DNA from: Caballeronia calidae
GTDB lineage: Bacteria > Pseudomonadota > Gammaproteobacteria > Burkholderiales > Burkholderiaceae
Direction of reading: 5' to 3'
NCBI RefSeq assembly: GCF_900044055.2
Contig: NZ_FCOX02000015.1
Span: 97,886 to 161,885 of the forward strand
DNA: 64,000 bases
Shown here: positions 52,306 to 61,611 of the stretch, one piece after another
How positions within the stretch are numbered: position 1 is the first letter of the stretch
Layout: every line of letters begins with the position of its first letter
Program-made: the position numbers and the translations under genes
The notes under the pieces: model-generated
The model's input: only the letters and a program-made list of their open reading frames with translations
What the model was told of the DNA's origin: nothing
The model's database searches: none

Positions 52306-53148
52306 TTACAGCGCAACGCCTTCATCGCCGACCAGCTTCTCGAGCAGCCAGATCAAGGCGAAATCGATGAGCACGATGACGACCGCGAAGGAGAACACGG
52401 TCGGATCGAGCGAGGACACGGTGCGGCTGTACAGCCAGATGGGCAGCGTCATCGTATCGATGCCGTACAGAAAGAACGTCACCGTGAATTCGTTGAACGA
52501 GATGATGAAGGCGAACAGCATGCCGGCGAGAATGCCCGGCCGCATGAGCGGCAAGATCACATCGACGATCGCGCGGCGCGGGCTTGCGCCCATCAGGCAC
52601 GCGGCTTCCTCGAACTCGGGGCCGATCGATGCGACCGATGCTGCGCAGTTCTTCACGGTGAACGGCAAGGCGAGAATCACGTGCGCGATGATGAGCCGCA
52701 ACATGCCGAGTTCGACGGGCAGCACATTGAACACGAGCAGCAGCGCGAGCCCGAGCATCACGAGCGGATAGACGAGCGGCAGCGCGACGAGCTGTTCGAT
52801 CACCGCCTTGCCGCGGAAGCGATAGCGCGAGAGCGCATAGGCCGCCGGCACCGAGACCGCAGTGGCGATGATCATCGTCGAGACCGCGACGATGAGGCTC
52901 GTCGTCAGCGCGGTGCCCATCGAGAGCACGTCGCTTGCGTCGGGCGACAGGAACGTGTGCCACGCGGCGTGATACCAGCGCAGTCCGAAGCTCTGCGGCG
53001 GGAATTCGAGCGTATCCGAATTGCCGAACGACATCGTGATCATCGTCAGGATCGGCAAGGCCGCGACAAAGAGCACGAGGGTCGCGAGCAGGCTGGTTGC
53101 GCGGCTCAGACGGCCCGGCATGATCGCGGAAAGTCGCAAGGTACTCAT
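52306..53148 (-). CDS. Polyamine-type ABC transporter permease (PotC/PotI-like)
   Basis: A 280-residue permease with six membrane helices and the conserved cytoplasmic loop EEAACLMGASPRRAIVDVIL. The end of helix 1 and the periplasmic stretch (SFGNSDTLEFPPQSFGLRWY) are typical of the PotC side. It overlaps the first permease by 4 bp. Confidence 0.92.
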   Translation of the reverse strand: MSTLRLSAIMPGRLSRATSLLATLVLFVAALPILTMITMSFGNSDTLEFPPQSFGLRWYHAAWHTFLSPDASDVLSMGTALTTSLIVAVSTMIIATAVSVPAAYALSRYRFRGKAVIEQLVALPLVYPLVMLGLALLLVFNVLPVELGMLRLIIAHVILALPFTVKNCAASVASIGPEFEEAACLMGASPRRAIVDVILPLMRPGILAGMLFAFIISFNEFTVTFFLYGIDTMTLPIWLYSRTVSSLDPTVFSFAVVIVLIDFALIWLLEKLVGDEGVAL

Positions 53149-54065
53149 GAGCGGGATTCCTCCATGCGTTGCATGCCGCGCACGAGCCGCTGCGACACCG
53201 ACATGACGACGAGCGTCGCCGCCATCAGCACCACGCCCGATGCGGACGCCGCCGGCCAGTTCAGAAGCGGTGCCACCTGGTCATGCACGAGCACGGCGAG
53301 CATGGCCACGCGACGCCCGCCCAGCAGCAGCGGTACGGCAAACGCGCTCGCGTTGTAGGCGAAGACGAGCAGGGCGCCGGAAACGAGGCCCGGCATCGCG
53401 AGCGGCAGGACGATGTGGCGCAGCGTCTGCCAGCGGGTCGCGCCGAGCGTTGCGGCCGCTTCCTCGTAAGAGCGTGAGATGGCGCGCATCGCGCTCGCGA
53501 GCGGCAGCACGGCGAGCGGGAACGCGGTCTGGATCAGGCCGAGCAGCACGCCGTTTTCGCGATAAAGCCACTGCACCGGGCGCCGGATGACGCCGGCTGC
53601 AAGCAGCACGTGATTCAGCATGCCGGCGGGCCCGAGCATCACGAGCCAGCCGTAACCCTGCAGAAGCAGGTTGACGAGCAGCGGCAGCAGCACGCCCGCA
53701 AGGAGAAGCCGGCGAGCGAGCCGCGACTCGGTGCGCGCCATCGCGAGCGCCACGGGAACCGCGAGCAGCACCGCGCAGACCATGCTCTGAAACGCGAGCT
53801 TCAGCGTGAGCCAGAGCGAACGCAGAAAGTACGAATCGAGGAGGTCGGCGTAATTGCGAAAGGTGAACGCGTGCCATTCGTTCCCCGACACGCCGAAGCT
53901 CATGCGCAGCACCGTGAGCGAGGCCGCGACGAGCACGGCGAGAAACGCCAGGATCGGCGCGAGCAGCACCCATGGCGGCACTCTGGGCAGCGCGGGCGCC
54001 GGCGACTGTTCGAAGGCGACGCCCGCCATTGCTGCCGTCCTGCGGCGGAAGGAAAGTGCGGACAT
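53145..54065 (-). CDS. Polyamine-type ABC transporter permease (PotB/PotH-like)
   Basis: A 306-residue permease with the first membrane segment WVLLAPILAFLAVLVAASLT and the contact loop EEAAATLGATRWQTLRHIVL. NYADLLDSYFLRSLWLTLKL is the usual periplasmic-to-helix-2 region. It stands 5 bp after the binding-protein gene and overlaps the second permease by 4 bp. Confidence 0.92.
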   Translation of the reverse strand: MSALSFRRRTAAMAGVAFEQSPAPALPRVPPWVLLAPILAFLAVLVAASLTVLRMSFGVSGNEWHAFTFRNYADLLDSYFLRSLWLTLKLAFQSMVCAVLLAVPVALAMARTESRLARRLLLAGVLLPLLVNLLLQGYGWLVMLGPAGMLNHVLLAAGVIRRPVQWLYRENGVLLGLIQTAFPLAVLPLASAMRAISRSYEEAAATLGATRWQTLRHIVLPLAMPGLVSGALLVFAYNASAFAVPLLLGGRRVAMLAVLVHDQVAPLLNWPAASASGVVLMAATLVVMSVSQRLVRGMQRMEESRS

Positions 54066-54070
54066 GGATG

Positions 54071-55168
54071 TCAGGCCGAGAAGATTTCCGTATAGCGCTT
54101 GATCCAGGCCGGCTGCACCGCGGCCAGCGCCTTGTCGTCGTGCAGTACGGCGTTCTCCGCGATCTGCTTGGGAGACGGCACGAACGCGCGGCTTTCGGCA
54201 GGGATCACCGCCTTCGAGTTCACCGGACCGTTCAGCACGTCGGCGGCCATGCGGCCCTGCACGCCGGCGTCGAGCGAATGATTGATGAACGCGTGGATCA
54301 GATCGATGTCTCCCGGATGCGCCTTTGGGATGACCGTGAACATCAGCTGGGTCGCGAAGCCTTCCTTCATGCCGTAAGTCACGGCCATCTTGTACTCGGG
54401 CTTGCGCAACTGATTCGGGAAGAAGGCCGGCGAGTAGATGCCGCCGATGTCCAGCGATCCGGTGCGAAACAGGTCGGCGACCTGGTTCGGGTTCTCTCCG
54501 AGCGTGAGCACGCGGTCCTTCAGTTGCGCGAGCTTCGCGAAGCCCGGCTCGATGTTCTGCTGCGAGCCGCCCGCCATCTTGGCGGCGATGATCGCGAGAT
54601 CGACCGCTTCAGCCCATTCCGGCGGCGGCAGGAAAATCCGGCCCGCGTATTTGGGATCCCAAAGCGCCTCGTAAGTCGAAGGCGGCGCCTTGACCGACGA
54701 CGTGCTGTAGACGAGACCGTCCGACCACAGCAGATAGCCGATGCCAAAGCCATTGGCGCCGGTCCGGTACTGCGGGGCGACATCCTTCAGGTTGGGCAGC
54801 CGGTTGAGGTCGGGCTTCATCAGAAGGCCTGCATCCGCGAGGCCCGAGGCGCCCACTCCCGCGAGCGTGATTACGTCGTAGGTCGGCCGGTCTCCCGCCG
54901 CTTTAACTTTGGCCACCATGCCGGAGGTGCCGTCGGCGCGGTCGGCGATGACCTGTGCGCCGGTCTTCTGGCTGAAGGTCGCGGCAATATTGCGCAATGC
55001 CGCCGCGCCGGTGTCGTCGGACCACGTGAGCAGGCGCAGCGTCTTGCCGGCGAAGCTCTTCTCCTGTGCCCTCGCCGTGCTGATGAACGGCATCGGCAGG
55101 CTCGATGCAGCCAGCGCCATGCCGATGGTCTTGATGGCCTGCCTTCTGCCTCGCTTGATGTCTTGCAT
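54071..55168 (-). CDS. Polyamine-type ABC transporter substrate-binding protein (PotD-like)
   Basis: A 365-residue periplasmic binding protein. The N terminus is basic (MQDIKRGRRQAIKTIGMAL) with a hydrophobic stretch and AxA cleavage near ARAQ, which may be a Tat-type signal. KTLRLLTWSDDTGAAALRNI and STYEALWDPKYAGRIFLPP match spermidine/putrescine-type extracellular proteins. It is the first gene of this four-gene transporter operon. The substrate could be a polyamine or a guanidino compound such as 4-guanidinobutyrate. Confidence 0.9.
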   Translation of the reverse strand: MQDIKRGRRQAIKTIGMALAASSLPMPFISTARAQEKSFAGKTLRLLTWSDDTGAAALRNIAATFSQKTGAQVIADRADGTSGMVAKVKAAGDRPTYDVITLAGVGASGLADAGLLMKPDLNRLPNLKDVAPQYRTGANGFGIGYLLWSDGLVYSTSSVKAPPSTYEALWDPKYAGRIFLPPPEWAEAVDLAIIAAKMAGGSQQNIEPGFAKLAQLKDRVLTLGENPNQVADLFRTGSLDIGGIYSPAFFPNQLRKPEYKMAVTYGMKEGFATQLMFTVIPKAHPGDIDLIHAFINHSLDAGVQGRMAADVLNGPVNSKAVIPAESRAFVPSPKQIAENAVLHDDKALAAVQPAWIKRYTEIFSA

Positions 55169-55261
55169 GGCTCACTCCTCGCTGAATGGTGAAGCAGTCG
55201 GTCTATGCAGTGGGTCGATCAACAACGGCGTCCGTAAGAACACTCTAGGGATGTAAAATTT

Positions 55262-55293
55262 TGGCAACAATCGAATTCTCGGCATGGTTGCCA
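55262..55293. promoter_or_regulatory. Inverted repeat TGGCAAC-N18-GTTGCCA upstream of the PotD-like gene
   Basis: Seven-base arms at 55262-55268 and 55287-55293 flank 18 bases, in the gap between the aldehyde dehydrogenase end and the transporter start. It may be an operator of the transporter operon or the stem of a weak terminator. No regulator can be assigned. Confidence 0.3.
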
Positions 55294-55310
55294 TGAGCCG
55301 AACGCATGGC

Positions 55311-56807
55311 TCAGGCTTCGAAAAGCCTTTCAGACGTGACCGGCCGTGGACTCAATATCTGTTTAACTTCCTGGAAAGCCGCGAGGCCGAACGGCCCCAG
55401 CTCGCGGCCGATGCTGCTCTTCTTGTAGCCGCCCCAGGAGGTCTGCGGAAAGATCAGCTGCGGTGCGTTGATCCAGACGACGCCCGCCTGAAGCGCCCCG
55501 GCCACGCGCTGCCCGCGCGCCGCGTCGCGCGTGACGACGGTTGCGACCAGCCCGAATTCGGTGTCGTTGGCCGAGGCGACCGCGTCGTCTTCGGTATCGA
55601 AGCTGCGCACGCACAACACCGGCCCGAAGATCTCCTCGCGCCACACGGCGCTGCTGGTGGGCACGTCGACGAATAGCGTAGGTTGTACGAAATATCCGGG
55701 GCCCTCCGGCGCTCCGCCCTGAACGACGAGACTCGCGCCGTCCGCCTTGCCGCGTGAGATGAAGCGTTGCACGCGTTCATACTGCGCGCGGTTCGTAAGC
55801 GGCCCCATCTGCACACCGGACGCAAACGGATCGCCGACGACGGTTCGCGCCACGCGGTCGGCGAGGCGCGCGATCAGCGCCTGCGCAAGCGGCCGCTCGA
55901 CGAGCACGCGGGACGTGGCCGAGCACATCTGTCCGGCATTGAAGAACGCGCCGCCTACGACGAGATCGACAGCGAGATCGAGGTCGGCGTCAGCGAAAAC
56001 GATGATCGGCGACTTGCCGCCCAGTTCGAGGCTCACGCCCTTGATGGATGACGCGGCCGCTTTCATGACCTGCTCGCCGACCGCCGTGCTGCCGGTGAAC
56101 GAAACCTTCGATACGAGCGGATGTGTGGTGAGCGCTGCACCGACCTCGGTGCCGGTGCCCGTCACGACGTTGAACACGCCCGGCGGCAATCCCGCTCGCT
56201 CGATGATCGCGGCAAGCTCCAGTTCCGGCAACGGTGTGAATTCGGAGGGCTTCAGCACGACAGTGCATCCCGCGGCGAGCGCAGGGGCGAGCTTCCACGC
56301 CGTCGTCACCATCGGGAAGTTCCACGGCACGATCAACCCCACCACGCCCGCCGGTTCACGACGGATGACGGCGCGATGTTCGCTGCTCGGAATGGCGATC
56401 TCTTCTTCGGCTGCATCCAGCGTTTCAGCGAGGTCCGCGTAATAGTCGAAGGTGGCGGCCACGTCGCCGACGTCGATCCGTGATTCGGCGATCGGCTTGC
56501 CGTTGTTGAGCGACTGCAGCGCGGCAAGGTGCTCGCAATGCGCCTCCACGCCGCGAGCAATCGCACGCAGAAAGGCCGCGCGCTGTGCGCCCGATCGTTG
56601 CTTCCATGCGAGAAATGCGTGCGATGCCGCGCGCACCGCGCGATCGACATCGGCGGGTCCGCCGGCTTCCACTTCGACGATCGTCTCTTCAGTCGATGGA
56701 TTGACGACGGGCAGCCGCTGCTTCGTTTCGGGCACGCACCAGGCGCCATCGATGAAGAGCCGCGTACGCAGCGGGAATTCGAAAAGGGGACGTGCCTGCG
56801 CGCTCAT
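55311..56807 (-). CDS. Aldehyde dehydrogenase (guanidinobutyraldehyde/betaine aldehyde type)
   Basis: A 498-residue NAD(P)-dependent enzyme with N163 (VPWNFP), E261 (LELGGKSP) and C295 (GQMCSATSR). It overlaps the ThDP decarboxylase gene by 4 bp (ATGA), so the two are translated together. If the decarboxylase is AruI-like, this enzyme would turn 4-guanidinobutyraldehyde into 4-guanidinobutyrate, as KauB does. Otherwise a betaine- or aminobutyraldehyde role fits as well. Confidence 0.9.
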   Translation of the reverse strand: MSAQARPLFEFPLRTRLFIDGAWCVPETKQRLPVVNPSTEETIVEVEAGGPADVDRAVRAASHAFLAWKQRSGAQRAAFLRAIARGVEAHCEHLAALQSLNNGKPIAESRIDVGDVAATFDYYADLAETLDAAEEEIAIPSSEHRAVIRREPAGVVGLIVPWNFPMVTTAWKLAPALAAGCTVVLKPSEFTPLPELELAAIIERAGLPPGVFNVVTGTGTEVGAALTTHPLVSKVSFTGSTAVGEQVMKAAASSIKGVSLELGGKSPIIVFADADLDLAVDLVVGGAFFNAGQMCSATSRVLVERPLAQALIARLADRVARTVVGDPFASGVQMGPLTNRAQYERVQRFISRGKADGASLVVQGGAPEGPGYFVQPTLFVDVPTSSAVWREEIFGPVLCVRSFDTEDDAVASANDTEFGLVATVVTRDAARGQRVAGALQAGVVWINAPQLIFPQTSWGGYKKSSIGRELGPFGLAAFQEVKQILSPRPVTSERLFEA

Positions 56808-58501
56808 GATTGCACCCGTGCAAACCAGTCGGCTTCGCGAACCTCGATCACGGTCGGGATCTCGCGCTTTGCCGCTCGCCGCAATTCGGCGTCGAGCGCC
56901 TGCGGGTTGTCGACTCTTGCGGTCTCGCATCCGAAGCCTTTTGCCAGCACGGCGAAGTCAGGCGTGTAGATATCGACGCCGACGGGCGAGATATTGCGTT
57001 GAGCCATATATTTGCGAATCTCGCCATAGCCGAAGTTGTTCCACAGCAGCACGATCACGGATACGCGCGCTTCTACCGCGCTCGCCAGCTCCGGCAGCGT
57101 GAACTGGATACCGCCGTCGCCGATCAGGCACACGACCGGGCGCTCGCTCGCGGCGAGCTTCGCTCCGATTGCGGCGGGCAGCCCATATCCGAGCGTGCCG
57201 TAGCCGGTCGACGAGTTGAACCAGGAGCGCGGCGCCGGCGCATCGTGGAGGAAGTTGCCCGCGTAGACCGGGCTCGTCGAATCGCCCGCGATGACGACGC
57301 CGGGCAAGGCGCCGACGATCGTGTCGATCAGGCGCTTCTGCGATCGCATCGCGGCGTCGCAGCTGGCCATGATGGCGTCGCGCACCGCCGCCACGCGCGC
57401 GGCGCCCCAATCGGGTGAAGCGGGACGGACAGGTCGCTCATGCAGTCTCGCCGACAGGGCGCTCAACGCGTCGCGCGAGTCGCCAGGGATAGCCACATCC
57501 GGATGGACGTTTCGCATCAACTGCTGCGCGTCGATATCGATGCGGATGAGCTGTCCGGCTATCGTGAATCCACCATCGAAGAGGACGTCATAGTCGGTCT
57601 CGCCCAGTTCGGTTCCGACCGCGAGAACGACGTCGGCTTCACGAATCATCGCGCGGGTTTGCGGCAGCGATTGCGTCGAGCCGATGAGAAGCGGCGCTCC
57701 GCTCGGCAGAAGACCTTTCGCGTTGGTCGTGAGTGCGACGGGGGCTTGCAGCCGTTCGGCGAGTTCGCGTAATTCGACAGCAGCGTGTGCCGCGCCACCG
57801 CCTGCGAGAATCAGCGGGCGACGCGCGTCGGCGAGCAGTTCCACGGCAGAGGCGAGCGCGGCGGGATGTGCGGCGGGCCTCGCCGGGCGCATGGAGGGGG
57901 CCGCCTTCATCGCGCTTGCCGGGGACACGATGACGTCGAGCGGGATCTCGATATGCACGGGCCGCGGACGCGCACTCTCGAACACGGCGAACGCGCGCGC
58001 CAGCACCTGAGGCAAGTCGGCGGCATCCAGCAAGGTGTGGGAGAAGGCGGTGAGTCCGTTGAATACGTCGCGTTGCGAAGGCAACTCATGCAGACGTCCG
58101 TCTCCGCCGCCGAGTTGGCTCCGTGCATTGACGCTCGATATCACGAGCATCGGAATGGAATCGGCATAGGCTTGCGCCATGGCGGTCGCGATGTTGGTCA
58201 TGCCCGGCCCGGTGATGATGAAGCACACGCCGGGCTTGCCCGTGACGCGGGCGTAACCGTCGGCCATGAAGCCCGCGCCCTGTTCGTGCCGGGGCGTAAC
58301 GTGCCGGATCGAGGAGTGGGCAAGACCGCGATAGAGCTCCACGGTATGTACACCCGGAATGCCAAAGACGAATTGAACGCCGTATTGTTCGAGCAATGTA
58401 ACGAGTGCTTCCCCACAGGTTCGATGGCTTGAGGTTGCCTGCTGGCTTGACGCGCTTACATTGCGTTCATCGAAGTGCTTGATGGATTCGCGAAGGTTCA
58501 T
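56804..58501 (-). CDS. ThDP-dependent decarboxylase, AruI (2-ketoarginine decarboxylase)-like
   Basis: A 565-residue ThDP enzyme. The cofactor glutamate is E73 in RHEQGAGFMADGYARVTGKP, and GDGGIQFTLPELASAVEARV with the following WNN is the ThDP/Mg motif. The TCGEALVTLLEQYGVQFVFG and GIPGVHTVELYRGL start is what I associate with 5-guanidino-2-oxopentanoate decarboxylase (AruI) of the arginine transaminase pathway, although acetolactate-synthase-like relatives are close. The start at 58501 is preferred to ATG 58513, which sits right on AAGGA. It is coupled to an aldehyde dehydrogenase and followed by two transporters; no transaminase (AruH) is in the window. Confidence 0.8.
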   Translation of the reverse strand: MNLRESIKHFDERNVSASSQQATSSHRTCGEALVTLLEQYGVQFVFGIPGVHTVELYRGLAHSSIRHVTPRHEQGAGFMADGYARVTGKPGVCFIITGPGMTNIATAMAQAYADSIPMLVISSVNARSQLGGGDGRLHELPSQRDVFNGLTAFSHTLLDAADLPQVLARAFAVFESARPRPVHIEIPLDVIVSPASAMKAAPSMRPARPAAHPAALASAVELLADARRPLILAGGGAAHAAVELRELAERLQAPVALTTNAKGLLPSGAPLLIGSTQSLPQTRAMIREADVVLAVGTELGETDYDVLFDGGFTIAGQLIRIDIDAQQLMRNVHPDVAIPGDSRDALSALSARLHERPVRPASPDWGAARVAAVRDAIMASCDAAMRSQKRLIDTIVGALPGVVIAGDSTSPVYAGNFLHDAPAPRSWFNSSTGYGTLGYGLPAAIGAKLAASERPVVCLIGDGGIQFTLPELASAVEARVSVIVLLWNNFGYGEIRKYMAQRNISPVGVDIYTPDFAVLAKGFGCETARVDNPQALDAELRRAAKREIPTVIEVREADWFARVQS

Positions 58502-58827
58502 CGGTCGTCGCATTCCTTGTTGGTTTGCCCGCGGACGCGGTCGGCTGGGTTGCAATCATTCTCGATGCGGTCCCGTGACGACAACAATCGAAAAGATCTC
58601 ATGAGGCGCATTACTTTCCTGCATGAGTCACGGAAACCCGCATAGATGGACGGCGACGATCCATGCTCGTCGAGCAGACTTGCAGGAATGCAAAGGGAGG
58701 TTTCCAGACCGAACCAACGGGGAGTCGAGAGCGGGCTGCTACGGCTGACCACCGCTCAGATCGTGGTACGCACTTGAAGCGGCGTGTTGGCCTTCGTGAT
58801 CGTCGATTCAGAGGTCAAGGGTGAGCG
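58502..58827. other. Intergenic region, no gene recognised
   Basis: This stretch lies between the start of the decarboxylase gene and the end of the protease gene. It should contain the promoter of the decarboxylase operon. No convincing boxes, repeats or small genes are seen. Confidence 0.4.
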
Positions 58828-60102
58828 TCATGTCCCGACACTATCCGCGTCGGCCGTGCTGCTGCGCACGTCGATCTGGCGCAGGTCCGGCTTAAGCGCG
58901 TCCGACGACGGCGCGCCGCCGCGCGCATGAGTCAGCCGCCACTTCGGGAAGACGCCCGATGAATCTACGCTCCACGACTGGCCTGCATCGTCCGCGACGA
59001 TCGTGCGGGCGCCGCGCCGTTTGGAGGCGGGCGGCCGGCGTGTACCGGCAGGCGCGTCGCGCTCGAATGACAGGCTGCCTTGCTCGTTGAAGACGACGGC
59101 AAGCGGGCGCTCGGCCTGGCCCGATGCGACGAGCGTCGCGACCGCGGGCCCGGAGGGGGCGCGCAGCACCGCGTCGGCGGGCTTGCGGCCGGCGAGTATC
59201 GCGACGAGCAGCGCAGACGGGCCGGTCCGACCGGCTTGCGGATCGGCCTTGCTGGCGGTATCGACGGCGTCGACCGTGGCGGCGCGCAGTGTGTCGTCGG
59301 ACGCATCGCCGATGCGCTTGCGCACGAGAGGCGCAGGCGAGTCGAGTGCCACCGGCGCGGCCATACGATCGGTCTGCACAACGAGCATCACGTGCCAGTC
59401 GTCGGGCGTATTGTTGTAGCGCGGCGCCAGCGAGACGAGGCGCAATTGCGACGCGTCGAAGCCTGCTTCGCGAAGGAGCAAGTACTTGGCGACCGCAAAG
59501 TCCTTGCAGACGCCGCGCTCGGCGAAGAAGCGCGCGGGCGGATAGTAGCTGCCGTCGGTGCCGTCGCGATAGGGGATCTCATTGATCAAGGCGTTGGCCA
59601 ACGTCAGCGCGGAGTAATCGCCCGCCTTGGTGCGCGCGTCGCGTACCTGCGTGACGAGCCGATTCCAGCCTGCGGGTTTCAGTTGCCGATGCGCGCGCAT
59701 CGCGTTGCGCAGACGCTGCACGCGCGATGCGCCTTCGGCCGACTGTCTCATTTCGCCGTCGAGCAACGTCGCAACGAACATCAGGTCGCCGACCTGCGCA
59801 AGCTGAGGCCGCAGCTTGCGGTTGGCTTCCCACCACGTCGCGCTGCGAAGCCGGTCGATGCCGGGATCGAGTGCGTCCTGCGCTGCTTCGGAGGGGCTTT
59901 CCTGGTGGGGTTCGGGTTGCGCGGCAACCGGAATGACCGTTGCCGCGGGCGGTGTGTGCTCGACGGCCGTTGCCACGGGACGAACGATCGCGCCGCGCTG
60001 AATCGTCAGCGAAGACTGCTCGCCGCGCGAAGCGCAGACGGTGCCGATCACCGCGATCGCAACGATGCAGCACAGTAATCGACGACGCAATCGCCCGGAC
60101 AT
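58828..60102 (-). CDS. Bacterial transglutaminase-like cysteine protease (BTLCP, LapG-like) with C-terminal extension
   Basis: A 424-residue protein. A basic start and one hydrophobic segment (LLCCIVAIAVIGTVCAS) indicate export or anchoring. The BTLCP catalytic set is C199 (AERGVCKDFA), H237 (DDWHVML) and D254 (VALDSP), with the typical IPYRDGTDGSYYPPARFF before the cysteine. LapG proteins are about 200-230 residues; here a disordered Ala/Pro linker precedes the domain and about 150 residues follow it. LapG-type proteases release surface adhesins under c-di-GMP control, but no adhesin or LapD is nearby, so the target is unknown. Confidence 0.85.
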   Translation of the reverse strand: MSGRLRRRLLCCIVAIAVIGTVCASRGEQSSLTIQRGAIVRPVATAVEHTPPAATVIPVAAQPEPHQESPSEAAQDALDPGIDRLRSATWWEANRKLRPQLAQVGDLMFVATLLDGEMRQSAEGASRVQRLRNAMRAHRQLKPAGWNRLVTQVRDARTKAGDYSALTLANALINEIPYRDGTDGSYYPPARFFAERGVCKDFAVAKYLLLREAGFDASQLRLVSLAPRYNNTPDDWHVMLVVQTDRMAAPVALDSPAPLVRKRIGDASDDTLRAATVDAVDTASKADPQAGRTGPSALLVAILAGRKPADAVLRAPSGPAVATLVASGQAERPLAVVFNEQGSLSFERDAPAGTRRPPASKRRGARTIVADDAGQSWSVDSSGVFPKWRLTHARGGAPSSDALKPDLRQIDVRSSTADADSVGT

Positions 60103-60775
60103 ACGATCCCCACCATTCGCGGCGAGTACGGAATGCCGACTCGCTTCAGGTTTGCCCGGGCTGCTCCATGCGGCCGCCGCCGGGTGTCGCCGAGAACACT
60201 GCACATGACGTGCCAATCGGAAGCGTGAACGTGTGGGAGCACTGACGGACTGGCGGACTGGCGGTGCGCAGCGCCCACGACGGGCGTGCAGCGTTGTGAG
60301 ACGGGACCGTCAAAGCTTGTCGGATGGTGGCTGAAGGCCAACAGGTTGCAGCGTCGTGTCGTTCGGAACGCGACATGTGTTCGGCGGGGTGCGGCGAGAA
60401 GCGAACGGGGAGACGGAGGGACTTGCGCGGGAGAGTGGACTCGCCGGTTTCATGTGTTAGTCACCCGGCTTGCGTCACAATCCGTAGTCTCTGAGGTCAT
60501 CAGAACGATAGCGGGCGAGTGTCCAGAATCTTACCAAGACAACCGGCGTGATGAGTACACCGAGCCCGAACGTATGTGACGCGGCGCACGCCTCCGCCTA
60601 GCTGTCGCGTGGCATGTCCCGATCGGCGCTGCCCCAAGGTCAACAGGTTAGCGGCGACGATGAACGCGACGCCGAGAGCATGAGATCATATGGGCTATCG
60701 TCGTCGCTCGGCTAGATCGCTTTGCAGTGAAGGGCACGTGCGCGTTCGGGCCGATCCAAACTTGGCACTGAGAGT
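60103..60775. other. Non-coding region, no gene recognised
   Basis: A 670-bp stretch between two divergent genes. Open frames on both strands lack ribosome sites and family motifs. It contains short tandem GGCGGACTGGCGG-like repeats near 60245-60262. It may carry promoters for both neighbours. Confidence 0.4.
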
Positions 60776-61420
60776 ATGAATAAAGGAAAGTCGAAACTGA
60801 CCCGTCAGGACGCTGAGCGCCTTTTCGAGGGGTTGCCGCCGGCGAAGGCGAGCGTGTCGAGCCGCCCGGAGAATCCCTTCGGGCCAGACGTGTCCGATGT
60901 CGTCAAGCGCGTTGAGGACGACTCCGCCCTCTGGAAAGACAACCTGATCACGCTGCCGGTGTCGATCGAACTGCCGCCAGGCTACCAATCGGTGCCTCGC
61001 ATGCGCGAAGCGATGACGCGGGCTTTACGCGTGAAGTGGGTGAGAGAAGGCAAAGACGAGGTTGTCGCGGAGTTTCCTGAAGGGTGGACAGCGGTTCGCC
61101 CGGAAAGCGGCCCCATCGAATTGCGAGACGCTTCAGGCGTGGTTCGCGGGTTATACGGATGGGCCAGGGATGCTGAACTCAGGCTCCTGCCACGTTACCT
61201 TATCGAATCACAGGCAAACACTTCGAACGGTCTCGGCAGCGTGCTTGTTCGCGATCGCGGGACGGGTCGAATTCTCGAGCGATCGTCGAACTGGTCGGCG
61301 CGAACCGGAACCCACCATCCAGATTGGACGAAGCTCGCAGCGTGGCTTGACTTACGTTATCCAGACCATCGCGACCCACTGCGGTACTGGGACGACTGTG
61401 AGGAAAATCGTCGAGCTTGA
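60776..61420 (+). CDS. Hypothetical protein (214 aa)
   Basis: A soluble, charged 214-residue protein without signal peptide or membrane helix. The middle shows PPGYQSVPRMREAMTRALRV and KDEVVAEFPEGWTAVRPES, and the end is aromatic-rich (HHPDWTKLAAWLDLRYPDHR, LRYWDDCEENRRA). The start ATG has only weak ribosome-site sequence (AATAAAGG lies after it), so the start is uncertain. I do not recognise the family. It is followed, after about 190 bp, by a lipase on the same strand, and the two may work together. Confidence 0.65.
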   Translation: MNKGKSKLTRQDAERLFEGLPPAKASVSSRPENPFGPDVSDVVKRVEDDSALWKDNLITLPVSIELPPGYQSVPRMREAMTRALRVKWVREGKDEVVAEFPEGWTAVRPESGPIELRDASGVVRGLYGWARDAELRLLPRYLIESQANTSNGLGSVLVRDRGTGRILERSSNWSARTGTHHPDWTKLAAWLDLRYPDHRDPLRYWDDCEENRRA

Positions 61421-61611
61421 GCGGATCTTGGCGGTGCTGTTTTCGCAGTAACTGACGCACTCAGCATCGAGCCCGTCTCTTGATTTGACCTCCGGGTTCG
61501 GCCGCCAAGCGTCACTCGGTTATGCGCTACGGATCCAGGGTGAACGCGAGAACTTTCCTTGCGAGCGAAGCGTCCGACGTCCCGATGTACATGTCGATCG
61601 TGGAGACCATC

